From a virus: a stretch of DNA of 64,000 nucleotides. The position numbers and the translations under genes were made by a program. The stretch is taken from positions 1-64,000 of the IMG/VR virus record IMGVR_UViG_3300024320_000003. One strand, given 5' to 3'. Each line of letters starts with the position of its first letter. Positions within the stretch are counted from its first letter, which is position 1. The notes beneath the pieces were generated by a model. That model was given only the letters and a program-made list of their open reading frames with translations, had not been told where the DNA came from and did not search any database. Shown in pieces: positions 37,893-46,701 of this stretch.

Positions 37893-38522
37893 ATGGAGAA
37901 AGCAAAACACATCTTACTTAAAGGAAGTTATAATGACGATAGAAGTATCGTTGAAGTTGGAATAGACGAAGCAGGTCGAGGTGCCTTGGCAGGCCCAGTT
38001 ACAGTATCTGCGGTTATTATGCCGTATGGATTTAACCATCCTTTAATAAAAGATTCTAAATTGCTAAATGAATCTCAAAGAAAAGAGGCTAGGGAAATAG
38101 TATTAGATAACGCAATTGCGTATAGCGTTCAGCATATAGATACGGAAACAATAGAATCTACTAACATATTAAAGGCTACTCTTCTAGGAATGAAAGAATG
38201 TCTAAACACTATTGACAATTCATTTAATTTTATATTAGTGGATGGAGATCAATTCCACGGATATGAAGGAATACCTTTTAAAACCGTAATAGGTGGAGAT
38301 AATAAATATAGTTCTATCGCTGCTGCATCCATACTTGCTAAAACAAGTAGAGATATGTTAATGAAAGAATTAGATGAAGAAACTCCAGGATATGGATGGA
38401 ATTCTAATAAAGGATATGGAACAAAGCAACATATAACTGCAATAAAGGAAATGGGAGCCAGTGATTCACATAGGCCTTCATTTATATCACATCTATTAAC
38501 TACTACTAATTCATTATTCTAA
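37893..38522 (+). CDS. rnhB: Ribonuclease HII
   Basis: A 209-residue RNase HII, from ATG 37893; a GTG 27 nt upstream lies in a promoter-like GTGTGTATAACTCC. GIDEAGRGALAGPV (23-36) has the catalytic Asp-Glu pair, LVDGDQF the third acid, and GDNKYSSIAAASILAKTSRD the conserved substrate loop. It cleaves the RNA strand of RNA-DNA hybrids, including single ribonucleotides, and would remove primers during phage replication. Its stop overlaps the next start by one base. Confidence 0.93.
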   Translation: MEKAKHILLKGSYNDDRSIVEVGIDEAGRGALAGPVTVSAVIMPYGFNHPLIKDSKLLNESQRKEAREIVLDNAIAYSVQHIDTETIESTNILKATLLGMKECLNTIDNSFNFILVDGDQFHGYEGIPFKTVIGGDNKYSSIAAASILAKTSRDMLMKELDEETPGYGWNSNKGYGTKQHITAIKEMGASDSHRPSFISHLLTTTNSLF

Positions 38523-38863
38523 TGAAACTTTTTTACGGCTTTTTATTATTCCTCTTAGGGCAAGGACTTATTTGGATTCAAACTAATGGACAATTTGTAT
38601 GGCCCTGGTTTAAGAAAAACCCATGGCCAGTTGCCATTGGAATGGGTTCTATTATTAGTTACATTTTAATTAAAGCAACACAGATGGTTGTTGAGCACTT
38701 TGACGGTTTACTTTGGCCTGGAAGATTCATAGGTTTTGCTAGTGGTATTCTTATATTTACTGCTATGACTTATTACTTTATGAATGAAGGTATCACGGCG
38801 AAGACCGGAGTGTCTCTATTATTAACCCTTATTTTAATATCGATACAAATACTATGGAAATAA
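38522..38863 (+). CDS. Small polytopic membrane protein
   Basis: A 113-residue membrane protein with about four hydrophobic helices and the Trp-rich segment FVWPWFKKNPWPV between the first two. It starts within the stop codon of rnhB and ends overlapping the following glycosyltransferase by 10 nt. It could anchor or export something for that enzyme. No family recognised. Confidence 0.6.
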   Translation: MKLFYGFLLFLLGQGLIWIQTNGQFVWPWFKKNPWPVAIGMGSIISYILIKATQMVVEHFDGLLWPGRFIGFASGILIFTAMTYYFMNEGITAKTGVSLLLTLILISIQILWK

Positions 38864-39579
38864 ATTCAGTTACAGTTGTTCTTACCTCATGTGGAAGAGT
38901 TGATCTTTTAGAAAAAACACTAGACTCTTTTTTTAAATTCAACACATATCCAATTGAAAGATTTATTATAACAGAGGACTCTGCACAGGAAGAAGTATTT
39001 GATGCATGTAATGAGCTTAATAAGAAGTATAATAACTCTTTAGAGTTTATGTTTAATGAAAATAAACTAGGACAGTCAAAGTCAATAGATAAAGCATACT
39101 CTACCGTAACTACTAAATATGTTTTTCATTGTGAAGAAGATTGGGAATTCTATAGACATGGATTTATCGAAGATTCTATTAGAATTCTCTCTGCTAGTGA
39201 AAAAATATTACAAGCATGGATACGCCCAAAGAACGATAGGATTTTAAATAAAATATCTGAAAGAGTATTTGAATTAAACGGAATGAAAGTTAGAGCTGTT
39301 CTTCCTGCCAGTTTTTCAACAGGAGACTTGAACGAAGATGGTACTCCCATGATAGTCAGGGATTATATGGGATTTAGCTGGAATCCAGGCTTAAAAAGAA
39401 TGAGCGACTATAGACTATTAAATAACGGGTACACGGGAATGGTTAGAGAACATCTCGTAGATCACTGGTATAGAGATCAGGGTTTTATAGTTGTTAGTTT
39501 ATCAGTGGACGATAATGATGGATATGTCAAACATATCGGATGGGATAGAAGAGCTGGAGATCCTGGATTCGTAGGATAG
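38854..39579 (+). CDS. GT2-like glycosyltransferase
   Basis: A 241-residue GT-A protein. SVTVVLTSCGRVDLLEKTLD opens the fold, EFMFNENKLGQSKSIDKAY is the nucleotide-sugar region, and CEEDWEF at 93-99 is in the position of the metal-binding DXD. The C-terminus (VDHWYRDQGF, HIGWDRRAGDPGF) is conserved-looking but unassigned. It overlaps the membrane protein before it. Acceptor unknown: surface sugar, virion protein or hydroxymethylated DNA are all possible. Confidence 0.7.
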   Translation: MEINSVTVVLTSCGRVDLLEKTLDSFFKFNTYPIERFIITEDSAQEEVFDACNELNKKYNNSLEFMFNENKLGQSKSIDKAYSTVTTKYVFHCEEDWEFYRHGFIEDSIRILSASEKILQAWIRPKNDRILNKISERVFELNGMKVRAVLPASFSTGDLNEDGTPMIVRDYMGFSWNPGLKRMSDYRLLNNGYTGMVREHLVDHWYRDQGFIVVSLSVDDNDGYVKHIGWDRRAGDPGFVG

Positions 39580-39590
39580 ATATATAGAGT

Positions 39591-40148
39591 ATGAAACATC
39601 TAATGACATTCGAAAAGTATTACGCATATAACGATTTCAAAAAGAACTGGGGTTCTCCTGAAGAAATGAAACAGGAAGTTGAATGGATTATGGCGAGATT
39701 ATTACCTAAGGAAGATATGCTTAAAAGCATTGAAGATCTTTCAACTGACAAGGGTATTAAATTTGAAATCAAATTATCTTCTAAAGATACAATCCACATG
39801 TATAAAGTAAGTGGATGGAGAATGCAAGAAAATGATGGATGGGAATATTACTATAACAAAAAGAAAACCATCTATAGAAAATTAAAGAATCAACTAGAAA
39901 AAGAAATCTTATCTGATCTAGAATTATTCTTAAAATACTTTAAATCATACGATCTATATGCACAATACATCGATGATGGTGGACAATATAGAGCCGCAAA
40001 AGATAACAATTCTTCTATTATAGACAGATTTGACAATTTATCATCTTCTGATAAAAAGAAAGCTAAGAAAGAATTGCTTAAACATTTTAAGGCATCTTAT
40101 AAAGGAAAAGATATCGTTGATCAGGTAAACAACCTTTTCAAATCCTAG
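39591..40148 (+). CDS. Hypothetical protein with capsid-targeting-like leader
   Basis: A 185-residue very charged helical protein beginning MKHLMTFEKYYAYNDFKKNW, a looser version of the MKxIxxFExF leader. It is rich in Lys/Tyr/Asp/Ser and looks like a DNA-tolerant internal virion protein, but no domain is recognised. GATATATAG ends 3 nt before the ATG. A terminator follows at 40161. Confidence 0.6.
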   Translation: MKHLMTFEKYYAYNDFKKNWGSPEEMKQEVEWIMARLLPKEDMLKSIEDLSTDKGIKFEIKLSSKDTIHMYKVSGWRMQENDGWEYYYNKKKTIYRKLKNQLEKEILSDLELFLKYFKSYDLYAQYIDDGGQYRAAKDNNSSIIDRFDNLSSSDKKKAKKELLKHFKASYKGKDIVDQVNNLFKS

Positions 40149-40160
40149 CTTTTTAAAAAT

Positions 40161-40184
40161 AACCCAAATTCATTGGGTTTTTAT
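40161..40184 (+). terminator. Rho-independent terminator
   Basis: AACCCAA-ATTCA-TTGGGTT followed by TTTATT, immediately before the start of the next gene. Confidence 0.75.
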
Positions 40185-40185
40185 T

Positions 40186-40782
40186 ATGACTATTTACGTA
40201 GCACCTCCAAGGGGAATAAAGGAAAAAGAGGCAATTCGACTCTGGCTTTCACATTACAACCATGAAATAATATGGCTAGATCTTAGACGCAAGGTCAAAG
40301 GCCCTTTACTATTATGTGGAGGAGCAGACATTGGAAAAGACGAAGAAAGGGACGCTAAAGAATTCGTATGGATTAAACAGGCCCTGGATTCTAATAATAG
40401 AATATTAGGAATATGTAGAGGAATGCAAATCCTAAATCATTATTTTGGAGGAACGGTAGAAGATTTATCTGATGCAATAGTAGAAGATCATAAAGCAGCT
40501 GACTTTTCAGAAGACGTTGATCATAGCGGGAAGCCATCTCAATTCCATACGGTTGAAGATTTAAATGGAACATTAACTAGTGTTAATTCTAGGCATCATC
40601 AACACTGTAATATACTAGCTAAAAACTTCAAAGCTACACATCTTTCATATCCATTATATTCTGTAGTTGAAGGATTCGAAGACTTAGATAAAAAGATATG
40701 GGCAGTTCAATGGCATCCTGAAAAGATGGAGTCAGAAGATAACGAATATCCTTTAGGTAAACTGTACCATAAGTTTTTGTAA
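40186..40782 (+). CDS. Class I glutamine amidotransferase / C26 peptidase
   Basis: A 198-residue GATase-I fold enzyme. The nucleophile Cys77 is in LGICRGMQILN and the partner His177/Glu179 in VQWHPEK; NSRHHQH near 134-140 is typical of the gamma-glutamyl hydrolase (peptidase C26, PuuD-like) group. It probably hydrolyses gamma-glutamyl amides or supplies ammonia. The genome also holds an ATP-grasp ligase and an amidoligase, a trio known from predicted peptide-tagging systems. Its ATG overlaps the preceding terminator region, with no separate promoter seen. Confidence 0.82.
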   Translation: MTIYVAPPRGIKEKEAIRLWLSHYNHEIIWLDLRRKVKGPLLLCGGADIGKDEERDAKEFVWIKQALDSNNRILGICRGMQILNHYFGGTVEDLSDAIVEDHKAADFSEDVDHSGKPSQFHTVEDLNGTLTSVNSRHHQHCNILAKNFKATHLSYPLYSVVEGFEDLDKKIWAVQWHPEKMESEDNEYPLGKLYHKFL

Positions 40783-40783
40783 T

Positions 40784-40811
40784 AACTTCTGGTTATAACC
40801 AAAAGTTTTTT
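40784..40811 (+). terminator. Terminator hairpin
   Basis: AACTT-CT-GGTTATAACC-AA-AAGTT with a T6 run, directly after the amidotransferase gene and abutting the class A promoter at 40812. Confidence 0.65.
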
Positions 40812-40871
40812 GAAAATAAACAGCTAAAAGTTTTTTTATCTCAGATTTTTTGCTTATATTAGTATAGTAAT
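40812..40871 (+). promoter_or_regulatory. Class A early promoter element
   Basis: GAAAATAAACAGCTAAAAG, TTTTTTTATCTCAG, ATTTTTTGCTTATATTAGTATAG, 18 nt before ATG 40888. Confidence 0.72.
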
Positions 40872-40887
40872 CAATCAAGCAATAATA

Positions 40888-41112
40888 ATGATCAGAAAAA
40901 AACTTCACAAACATCAATCAAATCCTGTAATAATCGACTTAACGGGTCCTGAAGGAAATGCCTTCATGCTATTAGCCTACGCAAAAAGTTTTTCAAAAGA
41001 TCTTGGAAAGGATTGGGAAACTCTTTATTCTCAAATGACAGGAGGAGACTATGAAAATCTTATTAAGGTATTTGACGAAGCGTTTGGAGATTTTGTAATC
41101 TTAGAAAGGTAA
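40888..41112 (+). CDS. Small hypothetical protein
   Basis: A 74-residue alpha/beta protein (NPVIIDLTGPEGNAFMLLAY, then an acidic helix ending DEAFGDFVILER). Similar short proteins occur in large phages of AT-rich hosts, without known function. Driven by the class A promoter upstream; its stop overlaps the next start. Confidence 0.6.
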   Translation: MIRKKLHKHQSNPVIIDLTGPEGNAFMLLAYAKSFSKDLGKDWETLYSQMTGGDYENLIKVFDEAFGDFVILER

Positions 41113-41249
41113 TGGAAAACAAGGGTAAGAAATTAAAAGAAGTAAATTTAACATTACAAGAGTGGCTTGATGCCCTTCGTATGCCTACTCCTGTGAGAAA
41201 CAAGAAAAAGTATCGAAGAAAGAATAAGCATAAAAATAAAGAAGATTAA
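41112..41249 (+). CDS. Very small basic protein
   Basis: A 45-residue frame starting at ATG 41112 that shares its A with the stop codon of the previous gene (TAATG), a typical coupled start. The sequence MENKGKKLKEVNLTLQEWLD is followed by a Lys/Arg-rich tail (RNKKKYRRKNKHKNKED). It is probably nucleic-acid binding. Confidence 0.5.
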   Translation: MENKGKKLKEVNLTLQEWLDALRMPTPVRNKKKYRRKNKHKNKED

Positions 41250-41308
41250 AAATAAACAGTAAAATGTTTTTTTATCTCAAGTATTTTGCTTATATTAGTA
41301 TAGTAATT
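41249..41308 (+). promoter_or_regulatory. Class A early promoter element
   Basis: AAATAAACAGTAAAATG, TTTTTTTATCTCAAG, TATTTTGCTTATATTAGTATAG, 20 nt before ATG 41327. Second class A copy within 450 nt. Confidence 0.72.
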
Positions 41309-41326
41309 AATAATTAAAACAAACAC

Positions 41327-41740
41327 ATGAACTTAGAATCAATCAAAGCAAACGGAATTAGTTGGTATGAACCTGCAAAATCTATTATCCCACATCTCAC
41401 TACTCAAATTGGAATCTTTAAAATGAGACATCCAGAAAAGGATATTTTCGAAAAGTTCGGAGATGGCGAATACTTTTCAGGAAGGCGATTTAACGATAAC
41501 GGTGATGTAGCAATTAGAATTGGTGGAGCAATTGTTAGACAAGCACAGGAAGAATACATTTATTCTAACATGGGTCGCAATTCAATGACATCTGAGGAAA
41601 CTCTTCCTCTTTTAGAAGGTATCATTAGCGCATGGTTCGACACTCTCTCCGCTTCTGAAATTGATATGCTTATTGTCGACGGACTCAAGTGTTGTGCAGA
41701 AACAGATCATTGGTACGAATTTGAAAAGCAATGGGACTAA
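41327..41740 (+). CDS. Hypothetical protein
   Basis: A 137-residue soluble protein of mixed composition with no recognised domain; the central part (GDVAIRIGGAIVRQAQEEYIY) is alpha/beta. Early expression is suggested by the class A promoter. The next gene starts within its stop codon. Confidence 0.6.
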   Translation: MNLESIKANGISWYEPAKSIIPHLTTQIGIFKMRHPEKDIFEKFGDGEYFSGRRFNDNGDVAIRIGGAIVRQAQEEYIYSNMGRNSMTSEETLPLLEGIISAWFDTLSASEIDMLIVDGLKCCAETDHWYEFEKQWD

Positions 41741-41973
41741 TGATTTCAATGTATGAACGCATTGCTAGAATCGAAGGCACGACTCATGTCGTACGAATAG
41801 AAGACAGTGTAGTATACAGACAAAATGGATATGAAGTAATTGGTGACAATCTGTTTGTTCAGACTGAAGACCGATTACTTTTTATGGATTTCGATGTATT
41901 TACGTTAGAAGAAGCATGCATGGCCGAACGAACGGTCAAAGAAGTAAAAAAGAAACTTAATACAAACTCTTAA
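41740..41973 (+). CDS. Small hypothetical protein
   Basis: About 77 residues from ATG 41740, which overlaps the previous stop as TAATG; an in-frame ATG 9 nt upstream is possible. A predicted beta-rich N-terminus (RIEGTTHVVRIEDSVVYR) and a Lys-rich helical end. Function unknown. Confidence 0.55.
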   Translation: MISMYERIARIEGTTHVVRIEDSVVYRQNGYEVIGDNLFVQTEDRLLFMDFDVFTLEEACMAERTVKEVKKKLNTNS

Positions 41974-41983
41974 TATAAAATAT

Positions 41984-42916
41984 ATGGCAGCAGACTACGG
42001 ATATTGTTGTATCAACATGACTCTTAAAAAAGAATCGAACATATATGTTGGTAGAAAAATGATTAAAAGAACCTTCATGGAAAAAGGTATTAAATACGCA
42101 TCAGAACTTGCAGTGTTAAATATCAAGGACATGATAGAAATTATCAAGTGGAATTACAAGAACGACATAACAATGTATCGTATGTCAAGTAATCTATTTC
42201 CATGGATGTCGGAATACGAATTATCTGAACTTCCTGATTATGACAAAGTGTGTAATCTAATGAAAGGTGCAGGTAAACTTGCTAAACAATATGGCCAAAG
42301 ATTGACATTCCATCCAGGTCCTTTCAATGTTCTTGCTTCTCCGAATGAAAAGGTAGTTATCAAAGCCCTTAAAGATTTACGTCAACACGGCGAAATAATG
42401 GATATGCTAGATTTACCACAAACTCCTTATGCTGCTATCAATATTCACATCGGCGGAACCTACGACGATAAAGAAGCTACTAAGAAAAGATTTGCTGAAA
42501 ATTTCAAGCGACTTACTCCAGGTGCAGCGAATCGTCTAGTTATCGAAAACGATGACAAAACAGCACAGTATTCGGTACAGGATTTATATGACATACATCT
42601 ATTAACGGGTAAAACTCCAATCACATTTGACTATCATCATCACTGGTGCTACGAAGATTCAATGCCAGAAAAAGAAGCTCTAGAACTTGCAGCTAAATCA
42701 TGGCCTAAAGGAATTCGCCAACTATGCCACTATTCTTCATGTAAACAAATACACGAAGATGCTACACAAGGCAATAAACGTGCACATGCTGATTATGTAT
42801 ATGATCACATTGAAACGTATGGTATGGATCTAGATATCGAACTCGAAGCAAAGGCGAAAGAACTTGCCCTACAGCGATACAAGCAGGAGTTTTTAAAGGA
42901 GCTCGTTCTATCATAG
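41984..42916 (+). CDS. uvdE: UV damage endonuclease
   Basis: A 310-residue UvdE-type TIM-barrel nuclease. It starts YGYCCINMTL, has YRMSSNLFPWMS, then metal-ligand segments LTFHPGPFNVLASP, INIHIGGTYDDK, LVIENDD, ITFDYHHHWCY and HYSS, matching the His/Glu/Asp pattern of the family. It nicks DNA 5' of UV photoproducts, starting excision repair; phages of sunlit water often carry such genes. Codon use includes more CGA/CGT Arg than its neighbours, so it may be a later acquisition. Confidence 0.9.
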   Translation: MAADYGYCCINMTLKKESNIYVGRKMIKRTFMEKGIKYASELAVLNIKDMIEIIKWNYKNDITMYRMSSNLFPWMSEYELSELPDYDKVCNLMKGAGKLAKQYGQRLTFHPGPFNVLASPNEKVVIKALKDLRQHGEIMDMLDLPQTPYAAINIHIGGTYDDKEATKKRFAENFKRLTPGAANRLVIENDDKTAQYSVQDLYDIHLLTGKTPITFDYHHHWCYEDSMPEKEALELAAKSWPKGIRQLCHYSSCKQIHEDATQGNKRAHADYVYDHIETYGMDLDIELEAKAKELALQRYKQEFLKELVLS

Positions 42917-42927
42917 ATATATAAGTT

Positions 42928-43467
42928 ATGAAGTTTATAAAGACATTTGAAGATTGGAACGAAGTTTCCCCCGAATTAAAAGCTCACATTGAAGAAGGAT
43001 TAGATCTTACTAATTCATTCTTTCGTTTAGGAAGCGATGCATATATTGAATTATTTGAAGAAGTAAAGCAATATTGGGATAAAAACAATATTATCTTAAA
43101 GGGTCCTTCAGGATGGATGGCTAAAAATCTAGAAGTAGGAACTAAAGCAGTCTATAAACCTAGAGGAGGAAATCAAAAGAATGTAAAATTAGATTCACCA
43201 ACAAGGGGTGGAAATAAGAAATTCATAGTTTACAGAAATAGTGGAAGAACTGATAAAGAAGGAAACATCATTGCTAAGAAATTAGAATGGGGAGATCCTT
43301 CATCTACTATTAAGAACGACGACCCGGGAAGAGCAGCTAACTTTTGGGCTAGACACGGTTGTGATAAAATGGCTAAGATGGATCCGACTAAGGCGGGATT
43401 TTGGGCATGTTACGGACCTACTCTTTTTGGAAAACAGCTTGGTATAAAAAGTGATCAACCATGGTAG
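42928..43467 (+). CDS. Protein with capsid-targeting-like leader and Cys/Trp-rich C-terminus
   Basis: A 179-residue protein. The leader MKFIKTFEDWNE belongs to the MKxIxxFE family. The C-terminal about 60 residues (EWGDPSSTIKNDDPGRAANF, RHGCDKMAKMDPTKAGFWAC) resemble a small domain found in other large-phage and giant-virus proteins (DUF5872-like) that may bind nucleic acid. GATATATAAG ends 2 nt before the ATG. Candidate packaged protein. Confidence 0.6.
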   Translation: MKFIKTFEDWNEVSPELKAHIEEGLDLTNSFFRLGSDAYIELFEEVKQYWDKNNIILKGPSGWMAKNLEVGTKAVYKPRGGNQKNVKLDSPTRGGNKKFIVYRNSGRTDKEGNIIAKKLEWGDPSSTIKNDDPGRAANFWARHGCDKMAKMDPTKAGFWACYGPTLFGKQLGIKSDQPW

Positions 43468-43805
43468 ATAAAGATTGTAAATGTAAAAGTTGCGGTTGTG
43501 GAGAAATGTCCATGGAAGAAATGATATCCATGGTCGATGATAAAACATTACCCTTTACGGAGACGACTGTTTCAAAAAATATAATCATTAGAGAATTCTT
43601 ACCAAACCAACCTGAACATCTTTTTAAATGGCACTTCGACGAGGAGGACAGGGTTATCGAAGCTTTAAACGAAAATGATTGGAAGTTCCAATATGATAAT
43701 AAGCTCCCTATAGAATTAAAAGGATATATAGAAGTAAATGCAGGAGAGTATCATAGAATTATACAGGGTACTTCTTCTTTGAAAATACAAATAACTAAAA
43801 AATGA
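43461..43805 (+). CDS. Small Cys-cluster protein, cupin-like
   Basis: A 114-residue protein with CKCKSCGCG at its N-terminus, a likely metal site, then a beta-rich domain (NQPEHLFKWHFDEEDRVIEAL) with the look of a small cupin or phage DUF4177-like fold. It overlaps the previous gene by 7 nt and the next by 4 nt. Function unknown. Confidence 0.58.
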   Translation: MVDKDCKCKSCGCGEMSMEEMISMVDDKTLPFTETTVSKNIIIREFLPNQPEHLFKWHFDEEDRVIEALNENDWKFQYDNKLPIELKGYIEVNAGEYHRIIQGTSSLKIQITKK

Positions 43806-44284
43806 AACACATAAAGCTATTTGAATCCTTTGTAAACGACAAAGAAATTTCTACATGGGAAAAAGAGTTTGGTAAATTACCAATTCCTAAGAAAATTAAA
43901 GATATATCTAAAGAAATGGCTAAGGCCGGTTTTATTAGAAAAGATACGAAATCTGTTCAAGCCAAATTATGGATTGGATTAGAAGGAATTTCATGGATAG
44001 AAATGAAAGAAAAATTCGGAGACATAGTAGGTAAATTCTATGGTGGACAATTCTATCAAGCAATGACAAACCCTATGGCTGAAAAATCTGCATATTATGC
44101 GTATGAAGTTTCTAAACACGTAGAAGATCTAGCAGCGAATGATGAAAGCGTAGAACCTGCGTATTATATGATGAAAAATTACTTTAATTCATTTGAATTA
44201 AAAATTGATAGAAACAGGGTATTCGATAGAGCAGTTAAAGAGCTAGAAGCCTGGATGAAACAAAATAAGATTAAAACCCTATAA
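43802..44284 (+). CDS. Protein with capsid-targeting-like leader
   Basis: A 160-residue basic helical protein beginning MKHIKLFESFVNDKE, a clear copy of the shared leader. The rest (KAGFIRKDTKSVQAKLWIGL, SAYYAYEVSKHVEDL) is unrecognised. Small basic helical proteins behind such a leader are the hallmark of T4-type internal proteins. Coupled to the gene before it. Confidence 0.62.
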   Translation: MKHIKLFESFVNDKEISTWEKEFGKLPIPKKIKDISKEMAKAGFIRKDTKSVQAKLWIGLEGISWIEMKEKFGDIVGKFYGGQFYQAMTNPMAEKSAYYAYEVSKHVEDLAANDESVEPAYYMMKNYFNSFELKIDRNRVFDRAVKELEAWMKQNKIKTL

Positions 44285-44337
44285 AAAGGGATATATAGAT
44301 AGTAATTAATACAATAAAACAAATAAAATAAAAAATT

Positions 44338-45363
44338 ATGGCAAAATTAAAATCATTTGAACAGTTTTTATCTGAGATGGATAGAACTGAGGAGGTGCAA
44401 CAAGACGTAGTTGCAACAGCTGAGCCAGTTGAACAATCTGAAGAAAAAGCGGAAGAAGTTCAAGGAAACGGTGATGCTATAGAAGAAGCAGTAAACGCAT
44501 CCGGTTATATTAAAGCTGGAAAATTAGGTTACAATGACCAATTCCTAGGAAGAAGATCTTTATCATGGACACTATCCGTTGATTTAGGTTTAAAAGCATC
44601 AGACGAATTCGTTGGACCTTGGTTAGGATTTGATCACGTATCATTATACGCGATTGGTAAAAAAGGAGGAACAATTCTTGATGACGCTCTAGCAGGCAAA
44701 TATACTTATGACGAATTAAAGGCAGCTGCTGCCGATTTCTTAGGTATTAAAGAATCTGAAGAAGTAATCGAAGATGAAATAGTTGAAAACATCGAAGCAG
44801 TAACTGAATCTGGTGAAGAAGCTGGTTTACCTGCTGAAGATTTAAAAGATGAAACTGAAGTAGTTGATAATGACTGTGAAACTCCTGAAGACAAATCAGA
44901 CGAATTAGAAGCTGAATTAGAAGACACTGTTGATGCTGCTGGAAATGAAGAAATTTCTGAAGCTGAAGAAACTGAAGAAGTTGCTGAAGAAGAAACTGAA
45001 GAAGTTGTTGCTGAAGAAGAAACTAAAGAAGTTGCTGAAGAAGAAACTGAAGAGGTTGCTGAAGAAGAGGAAGAAACAGCACTAGTTTCTGATATGTTAA
45101 AAGAGGTTTACGAATCTTGTAAAAATGAAGCTAAAGCATGGGAAGACGATGCACATGATGAGCATACTGTTGAAACTTATATGAAAGAAAATGCTGCATT
45201 AGTTGGCGGAATGGCTGCTCAATGCCTTAAAGAAATGAAAGAAGATTATTCAGTTGAAGCTTATGAAGCTGCATGTAATGAAATGATCGAAGCATATTCT
45301 AAGAAAGTGAATGAGATGAAAGAATCTGATTCAGCTGTTGGTGAGGAAACTCCAGAAGCTTAA
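44338..45363 (+). CDS. Acidic prohead-core-like protein with leader
   Basis: A 341-residue protein with leader MAKLKSFEQFLSEM, a folded domain at about 58-140 (GKLGYNDQFLGRRSLSWTLS), a very acidic repeat region (about 150-255, units of EETEEVAEE), and a helical C-terminal domain (about 255-335). The acidic middle is like T4 prohead core and internal proteins. L-S-E at 11-13 could be a T4 gp21-type cleavage site. Abundance in virions would be expected. A terminator follows. Confidence 0.65.
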   Translation: MAKLKSFEQFLSEMDRTEEVQQDVVATAEPVEQSEEKAEEVQGNGDAIEEAVNASGYIKAGKLGYNDQFLGRRSLSWTLSVDLGLKASDEFVGPWLGFDHVSLYAIGKKGGTILDDALAGKYTYDELKAAAADFLGIKESEEVIEDEIVENIEAVTESGEEAGLPAEDLKDETEVVDNDCETPEDKSDELEAELEDTVDAAGNEEISEAEETEEVAEEETEEVVAEEETKEVAEEETEEVAEEEEETALVSDMLKEVYESCKNEAKAWEDDAHDEHTVETYMKENAALVGGMAAQCLKEMKEDYSVEAYEAACNEMIEAYSKKVNEMKESDSAVGEETPEA

Positions 45364-45390
45364 TATTAAAATTAACAATATAAACTTTTT

Positions 45391-45425
45391 AAAGGGTTCA
45401 TGTATAATACATGGACCCTTTTTAT
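45391..45425 (+). terminator. Rho-independent terminator
   Basis: AAAGGGTTCATGTA and TACATGGACCCTTT pair with one mismatch around TAA, followed by TTATTT; it ends the 43-45 kb group. Confidence 0.8.
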
Positions 45426-45437
45426 TTATAAAGTAAT

Positions 45438-45944
45438 ATGCCAAGAATTTCAGTAGACGTAATATACATGCAAATAGCATATCAAATTTCTAAACTTAGT
45501 TATGCTGAGAGAAGGAAAGTCGGCTGTATAGTAGTTAAAGACGAGCAGATTGTTTCATTTGGATATAATGGAACTCCACATGGTTTTGATAATCAATGTG
45601 AAGAAACTCAAACTAGAAATATAGATAATCCTGATCACAAAGAAATTTTAATAGAAAAAGGATATGAATGTGAAGATACTTGTTGTTCTAAACAAGTTAC
45701 TAAACAAGAAGTCTTACATGCAGAATCAAATGCACTAATGAAGATTTCAAAATCTACACTTACTTCGAAAGGATCGATCCTATATACTACTACTTCTCCA
45801 TGCTTTGAATGCGCTAAGTTAATTATACAAGCTGGTGTAGAAAAAGTATTCTACTGTGAAGGATATAGAGATCTGTCAGGTATTTCTTTATTAAAAAAGG
45901 CAGGAATTATTGTTGAACAAGTAATCGTATGGAATGAGCATTAA
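45438..45944 (+). CDS. dCMP deaminase
   Basis: A 168-residue zinc-dependent deoxycytidylate deaminase. HAE at 94-96 supplies the zinc ligand His and catalytic Glu; PCFEC at 121-125 gives the two Cys ligands. The insertion with ECEDTCCSK around 77-85 matches the extra zinc-binding loop of the T4-type enzyme. It converts dCMP to dUMP, feeding dTMP synthesis; with the dCMP-hydroxymethylase-like enzyme at 12889 it would compete for dCMP, as in T4. Confidence 0.92.
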   Translation: MPRISVDVIYMQIAYQISKLSYAERRKVGCIVVKDEQIVSFGYNGTPHGFDNQCEETQTRNIDNPDHKEILIEKGYECEDTCCSKQVTKQEVLHAESNALMKISKSTLTSKGSILYTTTSPCFECAKLIIQAGVEKVFYCEGYRDLSGISLLKKAGIIVEQVIVWNEH

Positions 45945-46149
45945 TAAAATAAACTTACCAGAAGTAAACCGCCTAGAAGACTATTTAAAAGAACATGGAA
46001 GCCATGAGTTTTTTAGAAGGTATATTAAAAAGACAGAGGCAATGATAGGACCATCTACATCCCATGCCTTTATAAACGACTTTATAAAGTTCTATCAAGA
46101 AGGAGAATCTAATACCTTCTATATTATACCACAGCTTAAACTTTTCTAA
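45934..46149 (+). CDS. Small hypothetical protein
   Basis: A 71-residue protein overlapping the deaminase by 11 nt. Mostly helical, with aromatic ends (NTFYIIPQLKLF). No family recognised. An AT-rich inverted repeat TAAACTT/AAGTTTA follows its stop. Confidence 0.5.
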   Translation: MSINKINLPEVNRLEDYLKEHGSHEFFRRYIKKTEAMIGPSTSHAFINDFIKFYQEGESNTFYIIPQLKLF

Positions 46150-46182
46150 GTTTAGGTGTATAATAATAAAATAGGTTAAATC

Positions 46183-46701
46183 ATGCAAACAACTGAAGAA
46201 AAAGATATTGTAAAATATCAGTGGAAAAAGGGAGATAATTTTGGTAAAGTGGTTGAGGTAGAATCTAAAGATTCTGAATTTACTTACTTTAAAGATGGAT
46301 CTAAAATATTCAACAAAGTATTACCTGAGTTTTTAGAACTAATAACTACTGAAGGATTACCATTTCCTGGAGTCGAGCTTGTAGGAACTACACCTACGCC
46401 TAAAAAAGCTCCCGTTAAAGAAATTGAAAAAAAGGTAGAAGTTAAAGAAAATACTTCTCCCCTTGGTCAATTAATTAAAACTTTATCTGCTAAGAATGTC
46501 GAATCATTTCAATTAAGCGTAGGAATTAATCTTCCTAAGAAAGAAATATTTAACATGCTAGTTGAAAACTCTGAAGAAGAAAAAGAACAAATCTTAGAAG
46601 AGATCTCTAAATCAGCTGTTTCTCAAATAGAGATAAATAACCTACAAGAATTTTTAAACGAACAAATAACTGAATTTGTAACTAATTATTATAAACTATG
46701 A
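46183..46701 (+). CDS. Hypothetical protein
   Basis: A 172-residue protein with a small beta N-terminal domain (FGKVVEVESKDSEFTYFKDG), a Pro/Lys linker (about 68-85) and an acidic helical C-terminal domain. It opens a string of five overlapping small genes (46183-48367) before the baseplate cluster and could be a tail or assembly factor. GTGTATAATAATAAAATAGG upstream is a likely promoter. Confidence 0.58.
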   Translation: MQTTEEKDIVKYQWKKGDNFGKVVEVESKDSEFTYFKDGSKIFNKVLPEFLELITTEGLPFPGVELVGTTPTPKKAPVKEIEKKVEVKENTSPLGQLIKTLSAKNVESFQLSVGINLPKKEIFNMLVENSEEEKEQILEEISKSAVSQIEINNLQEFLNEQITEFVTNYYKL